From contig NZ_CP042464.1 in assembly GCF_015074785.1 (NCBI RefSeq), forward strand, positions 1,116,001-1,180,000: a stretch of DNA of 64,000 nucleotides, given 5' to 3'. This DNA is from Segatella copri. Its GTDB lineage: Bacteria > Bacteroidota > Bacteroidia > Bacteroidales > Bacteroidaceae. Under the pieces are notes generated by a model that worked only from the letters and a program-made list of their open reading frames with translations, did not search any database and was not told the DNA's origin. Shown in pieces: positions 34,413 to 42,297 of the stretch. Position 1 is the first letter of the stretch. The number at the start of each line of letters is the position of its first letter. Position numbers and translations under genes: made by a program.

Positions 34413-35081
34413 ATGAACTTTCCAGAAATATATTCAGCAACAGGCATAATGGAGCTGATTCAGAAAATCGGCTTTCTCCCTCTTCTTGATAGCGGCATTG
34501 AAGGATTCTCTGCCGAAGATATCGTGGCAGAAGACTGCGGTTACGTAAGACTTCCTGAAGGCGGTTGGGACTGGCCGCTATGGAAATGGAAGGGCGAGAT
34601 TGTGCAGGAAATGCCGTGTATGTACGGAAAGTTCTTTAACAAGAAAGCAGGATTCATCAGCCAGGAATGGTGGCCGGACTTCTGCAACTACAGAAGAAGC
34701 AAATACCCCCATCCGGATGAAGAATCGATAGAAGGAGCCATTCTCTGCACGCTTCAATCTACTGGCAGTCTCATCACGAGAGAACTTCGGGCAGCCTGCG
34801 GTTTCACGGGCAAGGGAATGAGAAGCAAGTTTGACGGTTATCTCACCCGACTGGAAATGGCGACTTACATCGTGACCGAGGATTTCATCTACCCTCGTGA
34901 CAAGCACAATCACGAATATGGCTGGGGATGGTCGCTACTCAATACTCCCGAAGATCTCTATGGCAAAGAGGCTTGCCAATGCAACCGAACTCCAGAAGAG
35001 TCTCAACAGAAGATTTTCGAGCATCTGAAAGAAATCCTGCCTGATGCTTCGGATAAACAGATTATTAAATTAATTGGATAA
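34413..35081 (+). CDS. AlkZ-related hypothetical protein
   Basis: The protein has 222 residues, is soluble and rich in Trp ('EGGWDWPLWKWKGEIVQEMP', 'ISQEWWPDF'). The middle part ('TLQSTGSLITRELRAACGFT', 'FDGYLTRLEMATYIV') looks like a winged helix of the kind found in AlkZ relatives, though the catalytic Q-x-Q/D motif is not seen. Public annotation often calls such proteins 'AlkZ-related'. Its position next to the broken AlkZ-like gene supports a link with DNA alkylation repair. The start at 34413 is the only ATG that includes the whole domain. Confidence 0.65.
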   Translation: MNFPEIYSATGIMELIQKIGFLPLLDSGIEGFSAEDIVAEDCGYVRLPEGGWDWPLWKWKGEIVQEMPCMYGKFFNKKAGFISQEWWPDFCNYRRSKYPHPDEESIEGAILCTLQSTGSLITRELRAACGFTGKGMRSKFDGYLTRLEMATYIVTEDFIYPRDKHNHEYGWGWSLLNTPEDLYGKEACQCNRTPEESQQKIFEHLKEILPDASDKQIIKLIG

Positions 35082-35083
35082 AA

Positions 35084-35599
35084 ATGAGAAAAGAATCAAG
35101 AGCAATGGATAGTGAGTGGGCTTTGGAAGTAATGCACAAGGCTCCGTATATAACGGTCAGTTTTATTGACGAAGAAGGCAAGCCTTATGGTTTACCCCTG
35201 TCACTCGCATCAGATGATGATGTGAACTGGTATTTTCATGGTGCCTTGGAAGGCAAGAAGTTGGAGGCAATCAAAGCTCATCCAGAGGTTTGCCTTTCAG
35301 CCGTAACCCGTTGTGCGCCTACAGTTGGTCCGAAGGACGGCAGTTTCACCCTGCAATTCAAATCAGCCATTGCATTCGGCAAGGCAGAAATCGTGACCGA
35401 GGATGCAGAGAAGATTCATGGTCTCCGACTAATCAGTGAACGTTTCCTTCCTCAATACATGGATGCTTTCGACGAGAGCATCGCCCGTTCCCTTTCACGC
35501 ACGGCTGTAGTTCGCATCACACTTACTGAGTCACCAACCGGCAAGCGCAAGCAGTATGATAAGGAGGGCGTGGAAATGAAATATGGCAGAATGGAATAA
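35084..35599 (+). CDS. PNPOx-like FMN-binding protein (NimA type), copy 1
   Basis: A 171-residue split-barrel protein of the pyridoxamine 5'-phosphate oxidase-like superfamily: 'ALEVMHKAPYITVSFIDEEG', 'LPLSLASDDDVNWYFHGALE', 'GKKLEAIKAHPEVCLSAV'. The closest well-known relatives are NimA-like nitroimidazole reductases and other small FMN or heme-binding proteins. It starts two bases after the previous stop. A second copy about 90 percent identical lies at 40546-41061 and carries a piece of the upstream gene's end with it. Confidence 0.88.
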   Translation: MRKESRAMDSEWALEVMHKAPYITVSFIDEEGKPYGLPLSLASDDDVNWYFHGALEGKKLEAIKAHPEVCLSAVTRCAPTVGPKDGSFTLQFKSAIAFGKAEIVTEDAEKIHGLRLISERFLPQYMDAFDESIARSLSRTAVVRITLTESPTGKRKQYDKEGVEMKYGRME

Positions 35600-35622
35600 A
35601 CGAACTTTAAAACATATTGATT

Positions 35623-35838
35623 ATGAAGAAGATAAAGTTAAGCAATGGCGTGGAAATGCCACAACTGGGTTATGGTGTTTATCAGGTGGAACCTGATCCA
35701 ACCCTACCCTCACCCAGATAGGCGAGAAATACGGCAAGACTGCTGCACAGGTAGCCTTGCACTGGCTGTTGCAGAGCGATGTAATCATCATCCCGAAGAC
35801 TGTTCATAAGGAACGAATGCAGGAGAATCTGAACATTT
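35623..35838 (+). pseudogene. Aldo/keto reductase remnant with large internal deletion
   Basis: The start 'MKKIKLSNGVEMPQLGYGVY' is the N-terminus of an aldo/keto reductase. After about 24 codons the frame breaks, and the sequence resumes near the C-terminus ('IGEKYGKTAAQVALHWLLQS', 'IIPKTVHKERMQEN'). Around 200 central residues, including the catalytic Tyr, Lys and His, are missing, and the last part is also lost. It is a dead gene that continues the detoxification-type gene row. Confidence 0.85.
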
Positions 35839-35865
35839 GCATAAAAGTCATTAGAATGGAGAATT

Positions 35866-36063
35866 ATGGAAGAAAAATTATCGACTATATATTTAGTTAG
35901 CGGTCAAACAGCTCTGCAGTATCTTATGAACGTGAGCAAAAAATACAGGCAAATAGCGACCGAAGCGATATTCGAGTGTTTGAGACTGGGATATCCCCTC
36001 AACGACATGGAAATATCAGGCAAAGCTCGCGAGCTGCTGAGGAAGAGGAATGTAATAGGTTGA
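35866..36063 (+). CDS. Small hypothetical protein (65 aa)
   Basis: I do not recognise it. It reads 'KLSTIYLVSGQTALQYLMN' ... 'EAIFECLRLGYPLNDMEIS' and ends at the junction with a duplicated RNase H-like fragment. It may be an intact small helical protein or a chance frame left by rearrangement. Confidence 0.4.
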   Translation: MEEKLSTIYLVSGQTALQYLMNVSKKYRQIATEAIFECLRLGYPLNDMEISGKARELLRKRNVIG

Positions 36064-36262
36064 GAACTTTGACAAGGCTCCAACATCAAAGTCGGCAAAT
36101 CCAGACTTGATTATTCAATGCATCGAGGAAAAGAAAAGGCACAACTCAGTCGGAGTCAAGATTGTGCAATACCACAAAAGCCCATTGCTGATAGAAACCC
36201 ACGATAGGGCTACGGAAGCAATGGCTAAGACAAGGAAGGAGTTTCATCAGAAAAACAAATAA
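36062..36262 (+). pseudogene. 3' fragment of the RNase H-like gene (copy of 45522-45722)
   Basis: It codes for the last 66 residues of the protein at 45282-45722 ('FDKAPTSKSANPDLIIQCIE' onward) with few changes, without start codon or N-terminal half. The downstream GGTCATTAAGG repeats are copied as well, so a segment of roughly 260 bases was duplicated. Confidence 0.9.
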
Positions 36263-36305
36263 ATGTTTAGGGGCGTTTTCCGGTCATTAAGGTCACGGTC
36301 ATTAA

Positions 36306-36539
36306 GGTCATTAAGGATTTCTGTTTTCAAAATATCCCCAGGCACTCAAGACATCCCTCAGCATCCCTCTATCTTATAAAATAAGGTTAAATCAAGTTCG
36401 CCCTGCAAACAAAATTAATCCATATAATCAGTTTTTCTGAATATTTTTTGTATTTTTGCAGATATATTGCGCCAATATGGGGATTGAGCATGGCTTATCC
36501 TCCTGGATTATAGGCGCACAAGCATCTAATGAATAGCGC
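36306..36539 (+). promoter_or_regulatory. Promoter-leader cassette, copy B
   Basis: It repeats cassette A (31160-31364): GGTCATTAAGG, a CCCTCTATCTTATAAAATAAGG stretch, TATTTTTG (-7, 36451-36458) and the TGCGC...GCGCA leader. A copied ATG at 36540 opens an 11-codon frame that ends at 36575 and overlaps the true start of the LuxR gene at 36551. Confidence 0.65.
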
Positions 36540-36550
36540 ATGAAGAAAAA

Positions 36551-37309
36551 ATGGACAAGAATTTCGAACCAATAGAGCAACTGTATCTCTCGCAGGCGTT
36601 TGATACGGAAAGCGATGAAGAACAGATGCTTACAGAATGTAAGATGATAGCCCGGACATACGCCCTGGCAGAGAATGCAGTGGTCTCGATGGGAGACAAC
36701 CGCAGAAACTGCAGTTACTGCTACTTCGGCGGAGTGGCCGACGTGCTGGGCATTTCGCCGGAGGAACGGGTCAGCCAGCTGCCTTCGCTTTACGAGAATT
36801 TCATCTTCGACCGTTGCCATCCCGATGATCTCAGCAGGCGCCATGCAGAAGAGATTGCCTTCCTTCGCTACATCGCCGGCAACTCTACCCCCCAGCACTA
36901 TCGTGATTATGTGCTCTGCAACTACCTGCGGGTAAAAGATGCCTGCGGAGAATACCGCTGGGTGAAGCATCGAATGATTCCGCTTGCCACCGATAAGAAC
37001 GGTTGCCTGCTGCTCTGCGCCTGCATCTATACGCTGGCAACTGATGAGGACAGGAAAGCAAAATTCGCCAATACCCGAACCGGAGAGGTGCGGATATTGA
37101 CGCATAAGGATTACGAAAATATACTTTCTAAACGGGAGATGGAAGTGCTCCGTCTTATCGACCAGGGACTGCTGTCGAAAGAGATTTCAGACAATCTCTG
37201 CATCAGCATCAACACCGTGAACCGCCATCGCCAGAACATTCTCCAGAAACTGAAGGTAGATCGTGCCATCGAAGCATGCAAACTGGCACATGTGATGGGA
37301 TTACTCTGA
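36551..37309 (+). CDS. LuxR-type transcription regulator with PAS-like sensor
   Basis: The protein has 252 residues. The first 180 look like a PAS domain ('YFGGVADVLGISPEERVSQL', 'YRDYVLCNYLRVKDACGEYR', 'ILCACIYT-like' core strands). The C-terminus is a LuxR/GerE helix-turn-helix ('LSKREMEVLRLIDQGLLSKE', 'ISINTVNRHRQNILQKLKV'). It probably senses a small ligand or redox state and acts as activator or repressor. It has its own cassette-B promoter and a short upstream frame that overlaps its start, which could dampen translation. Such PAS-LuxR proteins are common in Prevotella; targets are unknown. Confidence 0.88.
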   Translation: MDKNFEPIEQLYLSQAFDTESDEEQMLTECKMIARTYALAENAVVSMGDNRRNCSYCYFGGVADVLGISPEERVSQLPSLYENFIFDRCHPDDLSRRHAEEIAFLRYIAGNSTPQHYRDYVLCNYLRVKDACGEYRWVKHRMIPLATDKNGCLLLCACIYTLATDEDRKAKFANTRTGEVRILTHKDYENILSKREMEVLRLIDQGLLSKEISDNLCISINTVNRHRQNILQKLKVDRAIEACKLAHVMGLL

Positions 37310-37317
37310 CTCGGTTT

Positions 37318-38061
37318 CTACTCTCCCATTCGGAAGTCACCCACCGTCTCGGTTGATAGGCGCAACTCTGAGAATTCACTCACACATACTCCTTTTTGAG
37401 GAGCCTGAGAACTGATGCCCACCTTCAGGTTCTTGGGATAGTTGTTGCGGTAAAGGCGAACCATCTGCCATTCCTTGCCATCCAACGAATAATAGGAAGC
37501 GATGGTTCTTGTGTCAGAACTTATCTTATAATAGATAAAATTCTGATTCACAACCTCATGGTTGTTATCATCGCTCGTCCCCACGGTGCGCACGGTCACC
37601 ACACGGTGCTTGCCTCGTTCATCCTGTTCGAAGCAGAATTTCTGATAGAGTGTGTCGTTGGCCATCACAACAAGATCTGCTGCATTATAGAGTCCATCAG
37701 GAGTAAAGCCCGGCTTCATTTTGGCAGAGAATGTAAAGGGCTTGGTGTTGTCAACCTCCGTAAAAAGCACCTTTGCCGTATTGGCGGTCAGCTTTGCATC
37801 GTTGGGGTCGATGAACAAATCGGTTTTCTCAGGAGCAACGAAAGTGATGACACCAGCCTTCTCGCTCACCTGCTTGTCGGCTTCATTAAGCATCTTGGTG
37901 AAGTGAATACCGCCAAGCGTGAGGTCACAATTCTGAAAACTCATGACAGGTGTCTGAACAGAATCAGCTGAAGAACTGTCTGCTTTCTCCTGCTTTGAAG
38001 AGTTGCTGCACGATGCTAGCACGCATAAGGCAGCCATTGGTAAAAATGATTTAAATGTCAT
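37318..38061 (-). CDS. DUF1349 family lipoprotein
   Basis: The ATG at 38061 gives a lipoprotein signal 'LPMAALCVLASCSN' (lipobox LASC). The mature part, about 225 residues after a short Ser/Asp-rich linker, is a beta-sandwich of the DUF1349/concanavalin-like group ('LFIDPNDAKLTANTAKVLF', 'DGKEWQMVRLYRNNYPKNLK', 'GISSQAPQKG'). Proteins of this group often bind or act on carbohydrates. The minus-strand promoter lies at 38088-38095 (TACCTTTG), with ATTG 20 bases upstream. It is convergent with the LuxR gene, with only eight bases between them. Confidence 0.85.
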   Translation of the reverse strand: MTFKSFLPMAALCVLASCSNSSKQEKADSSSADSVQTPVMSFQNCDLTLGGIHFTKMLNEADKQVSEKAGVITFVAPEKTDLFIDPNDAKLTANTAKVLFTEVDNTKPFTFSAKMKPGFTPDGLYNAADLVVMANDTLYQKFCFEQDERGKHRVVTVRTVGTSDDNNHEVVNQNFIYYKISSDTRTIASYYSLDGKEWQMVRLYRNNYPKNLKVGISSQAPQKGVCVSEFSELRLSTETVGDFRMGE

Positions 38062-38087
38062 ATTATTTATTGTTTTAATTCGCGCTG

Positions 38088-38095
38088 CAAAGGTA
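38088..38095 (-). promoter_or_regulatory. -7 element TACCTTTG of the DUF1349 lipoprotein gene
   Basis: CAAAGGTA on the plus strand; on the minus strand it is TACCTTTG with a TTG core 20 bases upstream (38119-38116). Confidence 0.6.
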
Positions 38096-38121
38096 CGTAT
38101 TATCTGCAGTTCTGACAATAG

Positions 38122-38675
38122 TCATTTATAACCAATTGAAGATGACGCACGGCTGTAGAACTCTTTTGGAGAATGTGCGTATTTTTTATTGTCCACATAC
38201 TTGCATTGAGCCTCCTGCGCCATTTTCGCAGCCTCTTGCTCCAACTGCTTCCAATATGTCCGGTCTTTATGCTGATAGATTTCTTCATAAAGTGGAATCG
38301 TAAGACATTGGATTCCAGCGAGTTCTGCACAAGTTCTGCTGTAGATACGGATTGAGAAAAATAGGCTCTTGCCTGCTTCACTAACAGCTTCCTTGAATCA
38401 GCATTCTCAGAAATGATCATACAAGCCATACGTGATAGATGGAAAGCTTCGACCTTACGAAACGATTCACTACCCAGCTTAACCATTTCAACCACGTGGT
38501 TGAAATGGTCATCTATATCCATACCTTTTTCACTGGCAACCTTGATTGCTTTGTCTATTACATTCTGGAATTTCCAATATCCCGAATAGCCCATCGCATT
38601 ACAAAGATCACGTGAGCTCCAATATTCTTTCCCGTTATCATCCATTTTCCGAATTTCTTAGAATGTCGGACGCAT
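38122..38675 (-). pseudogene. Broken DinD-type gene, copy 1 (nonsense codon and foreign 3' end)
   Basis: The part 38309-38675 is a copy of the DinD/BRO-like N-terminal domain at 46908-47269 ('YWSSRDLCNAMGYSGYWKFQ', 'VEAFHLSRMACMIISENADS'). The fifth-codon region has TAA (38658-38660) where the other copy has GAA. Beyond 38309 the sequence joins, in a different frame, to an unrelated C-terminal piece ('IPLYEEIYQHKDRTYWKQLE' ... 'KKYAHSPKEFYSRASSS') that ends at 38122. So at least two lesions are present and the gene is dead. Confidence 0.85.
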
Positions 38676-38890
38676 GTCAGGCACATTATTCTCATCCATA
38701 TCTTTTCCGTTTCTTTTGTATTGACGTTCAACAATATTGAATAGCAAAAATACAAAAAAAGATGAAATCGCCACTAATCATTTATAAGAAGTATGATTTT
38801 TAATGTTATTTACGCAAAAAGAAAGAAACATGTCAGAATATATTAATTTTAGCACTTATCAAGACAATGCAATAATCCAGCGTCCCTTAC
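38676..38890. other. Gap with rearranged DNA
   Basis: It has no convincing gene. A 37-codon frame starts at 38830 but runs into the copied ATPase fragment in another frame and is unlikely to be real. The left part is the continuation of the DinD duplication; the middle is AT-rich. Confidence 0.5.
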
Positions 38891-39064
38891 GTTATTACAG
38901 AAGAAGAGGACAACCGCATCCGCAACCGAAGGGAGACCTTCATTAGGGAAACAGGCACCGAGAAAACGGTACTCATCACGATGATCACCTCCAATGGACT
39001 TGCGCCGGGCGGCTATTCTGATGACATCCAATGCCAGCTGACGATGGCAGATTTATTCAGATAA
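38891..39064 (+). pseudogene. 3' end of an AAA-type ATPase gene
   Basis: The plus strand codes 'ITEEEDNRIRNRRETFIRET' and 'VLITMITSNGLAPGGYSDDI' followed by 'QCQLTMADLFR' and a stop. This is the typical C-terminal end of the PF01637/DUF234-like ATPases abundant in Prevotella. The ATPase core is absent. A shorter copy of the same stretch occurs at 47284-47352. Confidence 0.7.
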
Positions 39065-39077
39065 TAGACAAATAATT

Positions 39078-39254
39078 ATGGAGACATTCAATAATGTAAT
39101 AAACAGTGGCCAGCTTGTTCTGGTCGATTTCTTTGCTACCTGGTGCCAACCTTGCAAGGCGATGCACCCCATTCTGGAGCAGGTGAAGAGTGTGTTGGGC
39201 GACCGCATCCGAATCATCAAGGTGGATGTGGACAAGAACAGAATAAAGGAGTAA
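39078..39254 (+). pseudogene. Truncated thioredoxin, copy of the gene at 32168
   Basis: It is almost identical to the first 53 codons of the thioredoxin at 32168 ('LVLVDFFATWCQPCKAMHPI' to 'RIIKVDVDK'), including the 14 bases before the ATG, then diverges and ends after 'NRIKE'. The WCQPC motif is kept, but the second half of the fold (cis-Pro loop, last strands) is missing, so it should not fold as a thioredoxin. Confidence 0.9.
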
Positions 39255-39507
39255 AATAGGAAAATGAGCATAAATACATTACATATTCTGCTGATACAGA
39301 TTGCGCTGATGGCGTATTTGCACATGAATTAATAACAAAATAAATAACTAAGTATATGAGCATTAAAAAGAATGGGATTTATTGGAAGGGCATCAAGCGC
39401 CGGATAGGGAGATTCTTTGAGAAGGTGCACGAATGTATACTTATCTTCACCGACTGGCTTGGGTAAGCACACAAAGTAAATAGACAGCAAAACATTGATA
39501 TAATCTG
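39255..39507. other. Gap with two possible very small frames
   Basis: ATG frames of 22 codons (39264-39332) and 36 codons (39356-39466; basic and aromatic, 'GIYWKGIKRRIGRFFEKVHE') are present. Neither matches a family I know, and both may be chance frames in scrambled DNA; the second has an acceptable position for a real small protein. Confidence 0.35.
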
Positions 39508-40029
39508 ATGGAAACAGAAAGAATTTTACTCCGCCATTAGCAGGAATCGGATGCAGAGGCACTCTTCAAGTACGCCTCAGACCCAGATGTGGGACCTCGT
39601 GCAGGATGGCCGACACATAAGTCTGTTGAGGAAAGTCGGGAGATAATCCGGACATTCTTCCATAATGAAACGACATGGGCGATTGTACTGAAAGAGACTG
39701 GCGAGGCTATCGGCTGCATCGGCTACTACACCCATGAAACCAGCAACATCCCTATCGGAAAAAACGATTGTGAGGTGGGCTACTGGGTAGGAAAACCTTA
39801 CTGGAACAAGGGTATCTGCACCGAAGCCTTGAAGCTGATGCTCGACTACTGCATCAACGAGAAGCATTTTGAAAACATCTGGGCAGATCATTTCACAGGA
39901 AATCCTGCATCAGGAAAGATCATGGTAAAATACGGTTTCTCTGACATCGGAATGCTGAACAGATGCAGCCAGCTTGTGGGTGGCGACAAAGATATGGTTA
40001 AAGTGTTTAAGTACAAAGGATATAAATAA
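39508..40029 (+). pseudogene. GNAT (RimJ/RimL-type) acetyltransferase with an early amber codon
   Basis: The frame starts 'METERILLRH' at 39508, meets TAG at 39538-39540 (most likely a changed TGG), and continues open to 40029: 'DAEALFKYASDPDVGPRAGW', 'EVGYWVGKPYWNKGICTEAL', 'NPASGKIMVKYGF'. These are the acetyl-CoA-binding and core motifs of ribosomal-protein-type N-acetyltransferases. Translation could restart at the ATG at 39589, but that would lack the first strand and helix. It is probably inactive. Confidence 0.85.
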
Positions 40030-40069
40030 AGTGTTTAAGTACAAATGATTAAAATAAATTAAAAAGAAT

Positions 40070-40462
40070 ATGAAGCATAAAGTAAAAGTGACCGTTATAG
40101 ACAAGAAAATCTATCCGGAACTACAGGAGAAGTATTGCGCCGACCCTAAAGCAGGAATGTGTCCATGCTACAATATTGGCGATGAGTTTATCTTTGAGCG
40201 TGACGAAGAGAACGACCATTTCTGGCATGGAGGATTGAATACACTCGTCAAAACATCCGCTGACCCGAACACGGTAGCTGGAGGTCCGAAAATGCCACAT
40301 TGCTCTGAGGTATGGGATGCTATTTCACGATATATATACACCGGACTGCAAGGTGGTTCAATCATGAAGGGGTGGATGAAGCGTGAAAACGAAATGATAT
40401 GCTGTTGTTCTGACGGAACAAGACCAGTCATATTCAAAATTGAGCGTATAGACGAAGAGTAG
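40070..40462 (+). CDS. TIGR04076 family protein
   Basis: A 130-residue protein of a small family of unknown function: 'KVKVTVIDKKIYPELQEKYC', 'MCPCYNIGDEFIFE', 'CSEVWDAISRYIYTGLQGG', 'CCCSDGTRPVIFKIE'. The conserved Cys residues suggest metal or redox binding. It is soluble. It is the third intact small gene in the row of detoxification-like genes and precedes the second PNPOx-like copy. Confidence 0.8.
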   Translation: MKHKVKVTVIDKKIYPELQEKYCADPKAGMCPCYNIGDEFIFERDEENDHFWHGGLNTLVKTSADPNTVAGGPKMPHCSEVWDAISRYIYTGLQGGSIMKGWMKRENEMICCCSDGTRPVIFKIERIDEE

Positions 40463-40545
40463 TTGTTTTGCGGGGCATGGATGGTATGGTTGGGGTTGGT
40501 CGCTGCGTTATTAGGATAAAAATAATCAAATTAATTAGGATAAAA

Positions 40546-41061
40546 ATGAGAAAGGAATCAAGAGCAATGGATAGCCAATGGGCATTGGAAGTAATGCACA
40601 AGGCTACGTACATGACTGTAAGTTTCATTGACGAAGACGGCAAGCCTTATGTTTTACCCCTGTCGCTCGCATCTGATGATGATGTGAACTGGTATTTTCA
40701 TGGTGCCTTGGAAGGCAAGAAGCTGGAGGCAATCAAGACTCATCCCGAGGTTTGCCTTTCAGCCGTAACCCGTTGTGCGCCTACGGTTGGTCCGAAAGAC
40801 GGCAGTTTCACCCTGCAATTCAAATCAGCCATTGCATTCGGCAAGGCAGAAATCGTGGCAGATGAAGCAGAGAAGATTCATGGTCTCCGACTGATCTGTG
40901 AACGTTTTCTTCCTCAACACATGGATGCTTTCGACGAGAGCATCGCCCGTTCCCTTTCACGCACGGCTGTAGTTCGCATCACACTTACTGAGCCACCAAC
41001 CGGCAAGCGCAAGCAATATGATAAGGAAGGCGTGGAGATGAAATATGGAAGAATGGAATAA
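40546..41061 (+). CDS. PNPOx-like FMN-binding protein (NimA type), copy 2
   Basis: It has the same length and about 90 percent the same sequence as the protein at 35084 ('ALEVMHKATYMTVSFIDEDG', 'LPLSLASDDDVNWYFHGALE'). I use the ATG at 40546, equal to copy 1; the frame is open further upstream (from 40468) only because the duplication carried over the tail of another gene. Both copies are intact, so both may be expressed. The upstream identity ends about 20 bases before the ATG. Confidence 0.88.
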   Translation: MRKESRAMDSQWALEVMHKATYMTVSFIDEDGKPYVLPLSLASDDDVNWYFHGALEGKKLEAIKTHPEVCLSAVTRCAPTVGPKDGSFTLQFKSAIAFGKAEIVADEAEKIHGLRLICERFLPQHMDAFDESIARSLSRTAVVRITLTEPPTGKRKQYDKEGVEMKYGRME

Positions 41062-41187
41062 ATCTCCGATAATGGTAAAATCTTCCGGAAACCAGGTATA
41101 AGCTCTTTTGGAGAATGTGCGTATCTTTGCATAAGATAAGCTGCACTCGGCAATTTGAAAGCAAGCTTTCATTGCGCTCATTTGCAT

Positions 41188-41195
41188 TATCTTTG
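41188..41195 (+). promoter_or_regulatory. -7 element TATCTTTG for the AraC-type gene
   Basis: TAnnTTTG match 38 bases before the ATG at 41233. A second TATCTTTG at 41122-41129 is further away. Neither has a TTTG at the ideal distance. Confidence 0.45.
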
Positions 41196-41232
41196 CGCCC
41201 AAGAAATTTAGGAATTTAAAAGACTTAGGATT

Positions 41233-42123
41233 ATGAAGGAATTATTCTTTAATACAATACAGGAGTTCAATGACTTCATAGGGGTGAAAACACTTCATCC
41301 TCTGGTGAGCATTGCGCGTGTAGAGAACACCTCTCCTATTCAGGAGGCTGTGCACCATTACGGACTTTACGCCCTCTTCCTGAAGGAAAACAAGGGCTGC
41401 AAATTGTCATACGGCAGAACAGAATATGACTTTGACGAAATGACCGTAACCTCGTTTGCTCCGGGACAATCGATTAAAGTAGAACCCATTCCAGGAGTTC
41501 CGATAGCCAAATATACGGTATTGATTTTCCATCCCGAGCTGCTCAACCGCACCCAGCTTGGCAAGAACATCTCCCGCTATGAGTTCTTCGACTATACAAG
41601 CAACGAAGCACTACATTTATCCGCTGCCGAGGTGAACATCTTCCGTGATGTACTCTCAATGATTGGACAGGAACTAGAGCATCCTATAGATAAGCATTCG
41701 CGTGAACTCATCGTTTCTAACATCGAGTTGCTGCTGAACTACTGTCTGCGCTTCTACGACCGCCAGTTCATCACTCGCGAGGAGATTAATCATTCGGTGG
41801 TAAAGAAGTTCATCTCTCTGCTCGATGAATACATTGCCCGGAAAGCGGAGCATGAAGGGCTGCCTACCGTAGCCTACTTTGCCGACAAATGCTGCTATTC
41901 TACCAAATATTTCGGTGAATTAGTCAAGACAGAGACTGGCAAAACCGCTAAGAGTATGATCAACGACCGACTGCTTTCTGCAGCCCGCCAACTACTTGTA
42001 GATGAAACCTTAACCATTACGCAAGTCAGCCAGCGCCTCGGCTTTGAATATTCTCAGCACTTCGTCCGCTTTTTCAAGGCGCAGACGGGCAAGACTCCAA
42101 GCGAGTACCGCAAGACTGCTTAA
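41233..42123 (+). CDS. AraC/XylS-family transcription regulator
   Basis: The 296-residue protein has an N-terminal cupin-like sensing domain (about 1-170, 'SPIQEAVHHYGLYALFLKEN') and a C-terminal double helix-turn-helix: 'TVAYFADKCCYSTKYFGELV' for the first and 'TITQVSQRLGFEYSQHFVRF' for the second, ending with 'GKTPSEYRK'. AraC regulators with such sensors often control nearby redox or detoxification genes. Here the neighbours are the PNPOx-like gene upstream and, beyond the transposase, a CMD-cupin gene. It is monocistronic. Confidence 0.93.
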   Translation: MKELFFNTIQEFNDFIGVKTLHPLVSIARVENTSPIQEAVHHYGLYALFLKENKGCKLSYGRTEYDFDEMTVTSFAPGQSIKVEPIPGVPIAKYTVLIFHPELLNRTQLGKNISRYEFFDYTSNEALHLSAAEVNIFRDVLSMIGQELEHPIDKHSRELIVSNIELLLNYCLRFYDRQFITREEINHSVVKKFISLLDEYIARKAEHEGLPTVAYFADKCCYSTKYFGELVKTETGKTAKSMINDRLLSAARQLLVDETLTITQVSQRLGFEYSQHFVRFFKAQTGKTPSEYRKTA

Positions 42124-42297
42124 ATATCCTAAAATCCGCAACTATCATCCAATACACGATTAAGGGTAGATTTATGAGTCGTTAGTAGCAGCTTTCAGTA
42201 AAAAGCAACAGCACAACATCAATATGTAGCCACCATCCCCTTACCCCACGATGCGACTTGAGGTAATACGCAGATTCAAACCGGAAAGAAAGGATTC
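42124..42297. other. Gap left of the transposase; no clear IS end
   Basis: No gene is visible. I looked here for the inverse of the right-hand sequence CCTGGGCAAC...GTTGCTCAGG and did not find it, so the left end of the insertion sequence seems lost or diverged. Confidence 0.5.

Noticed and set aside
38830..38943. 37-codon frame 'MSEYINFSTYQDNA...'
   Set aside because: It enters the copied ATPase tail in the wrong frame and matches nothing.
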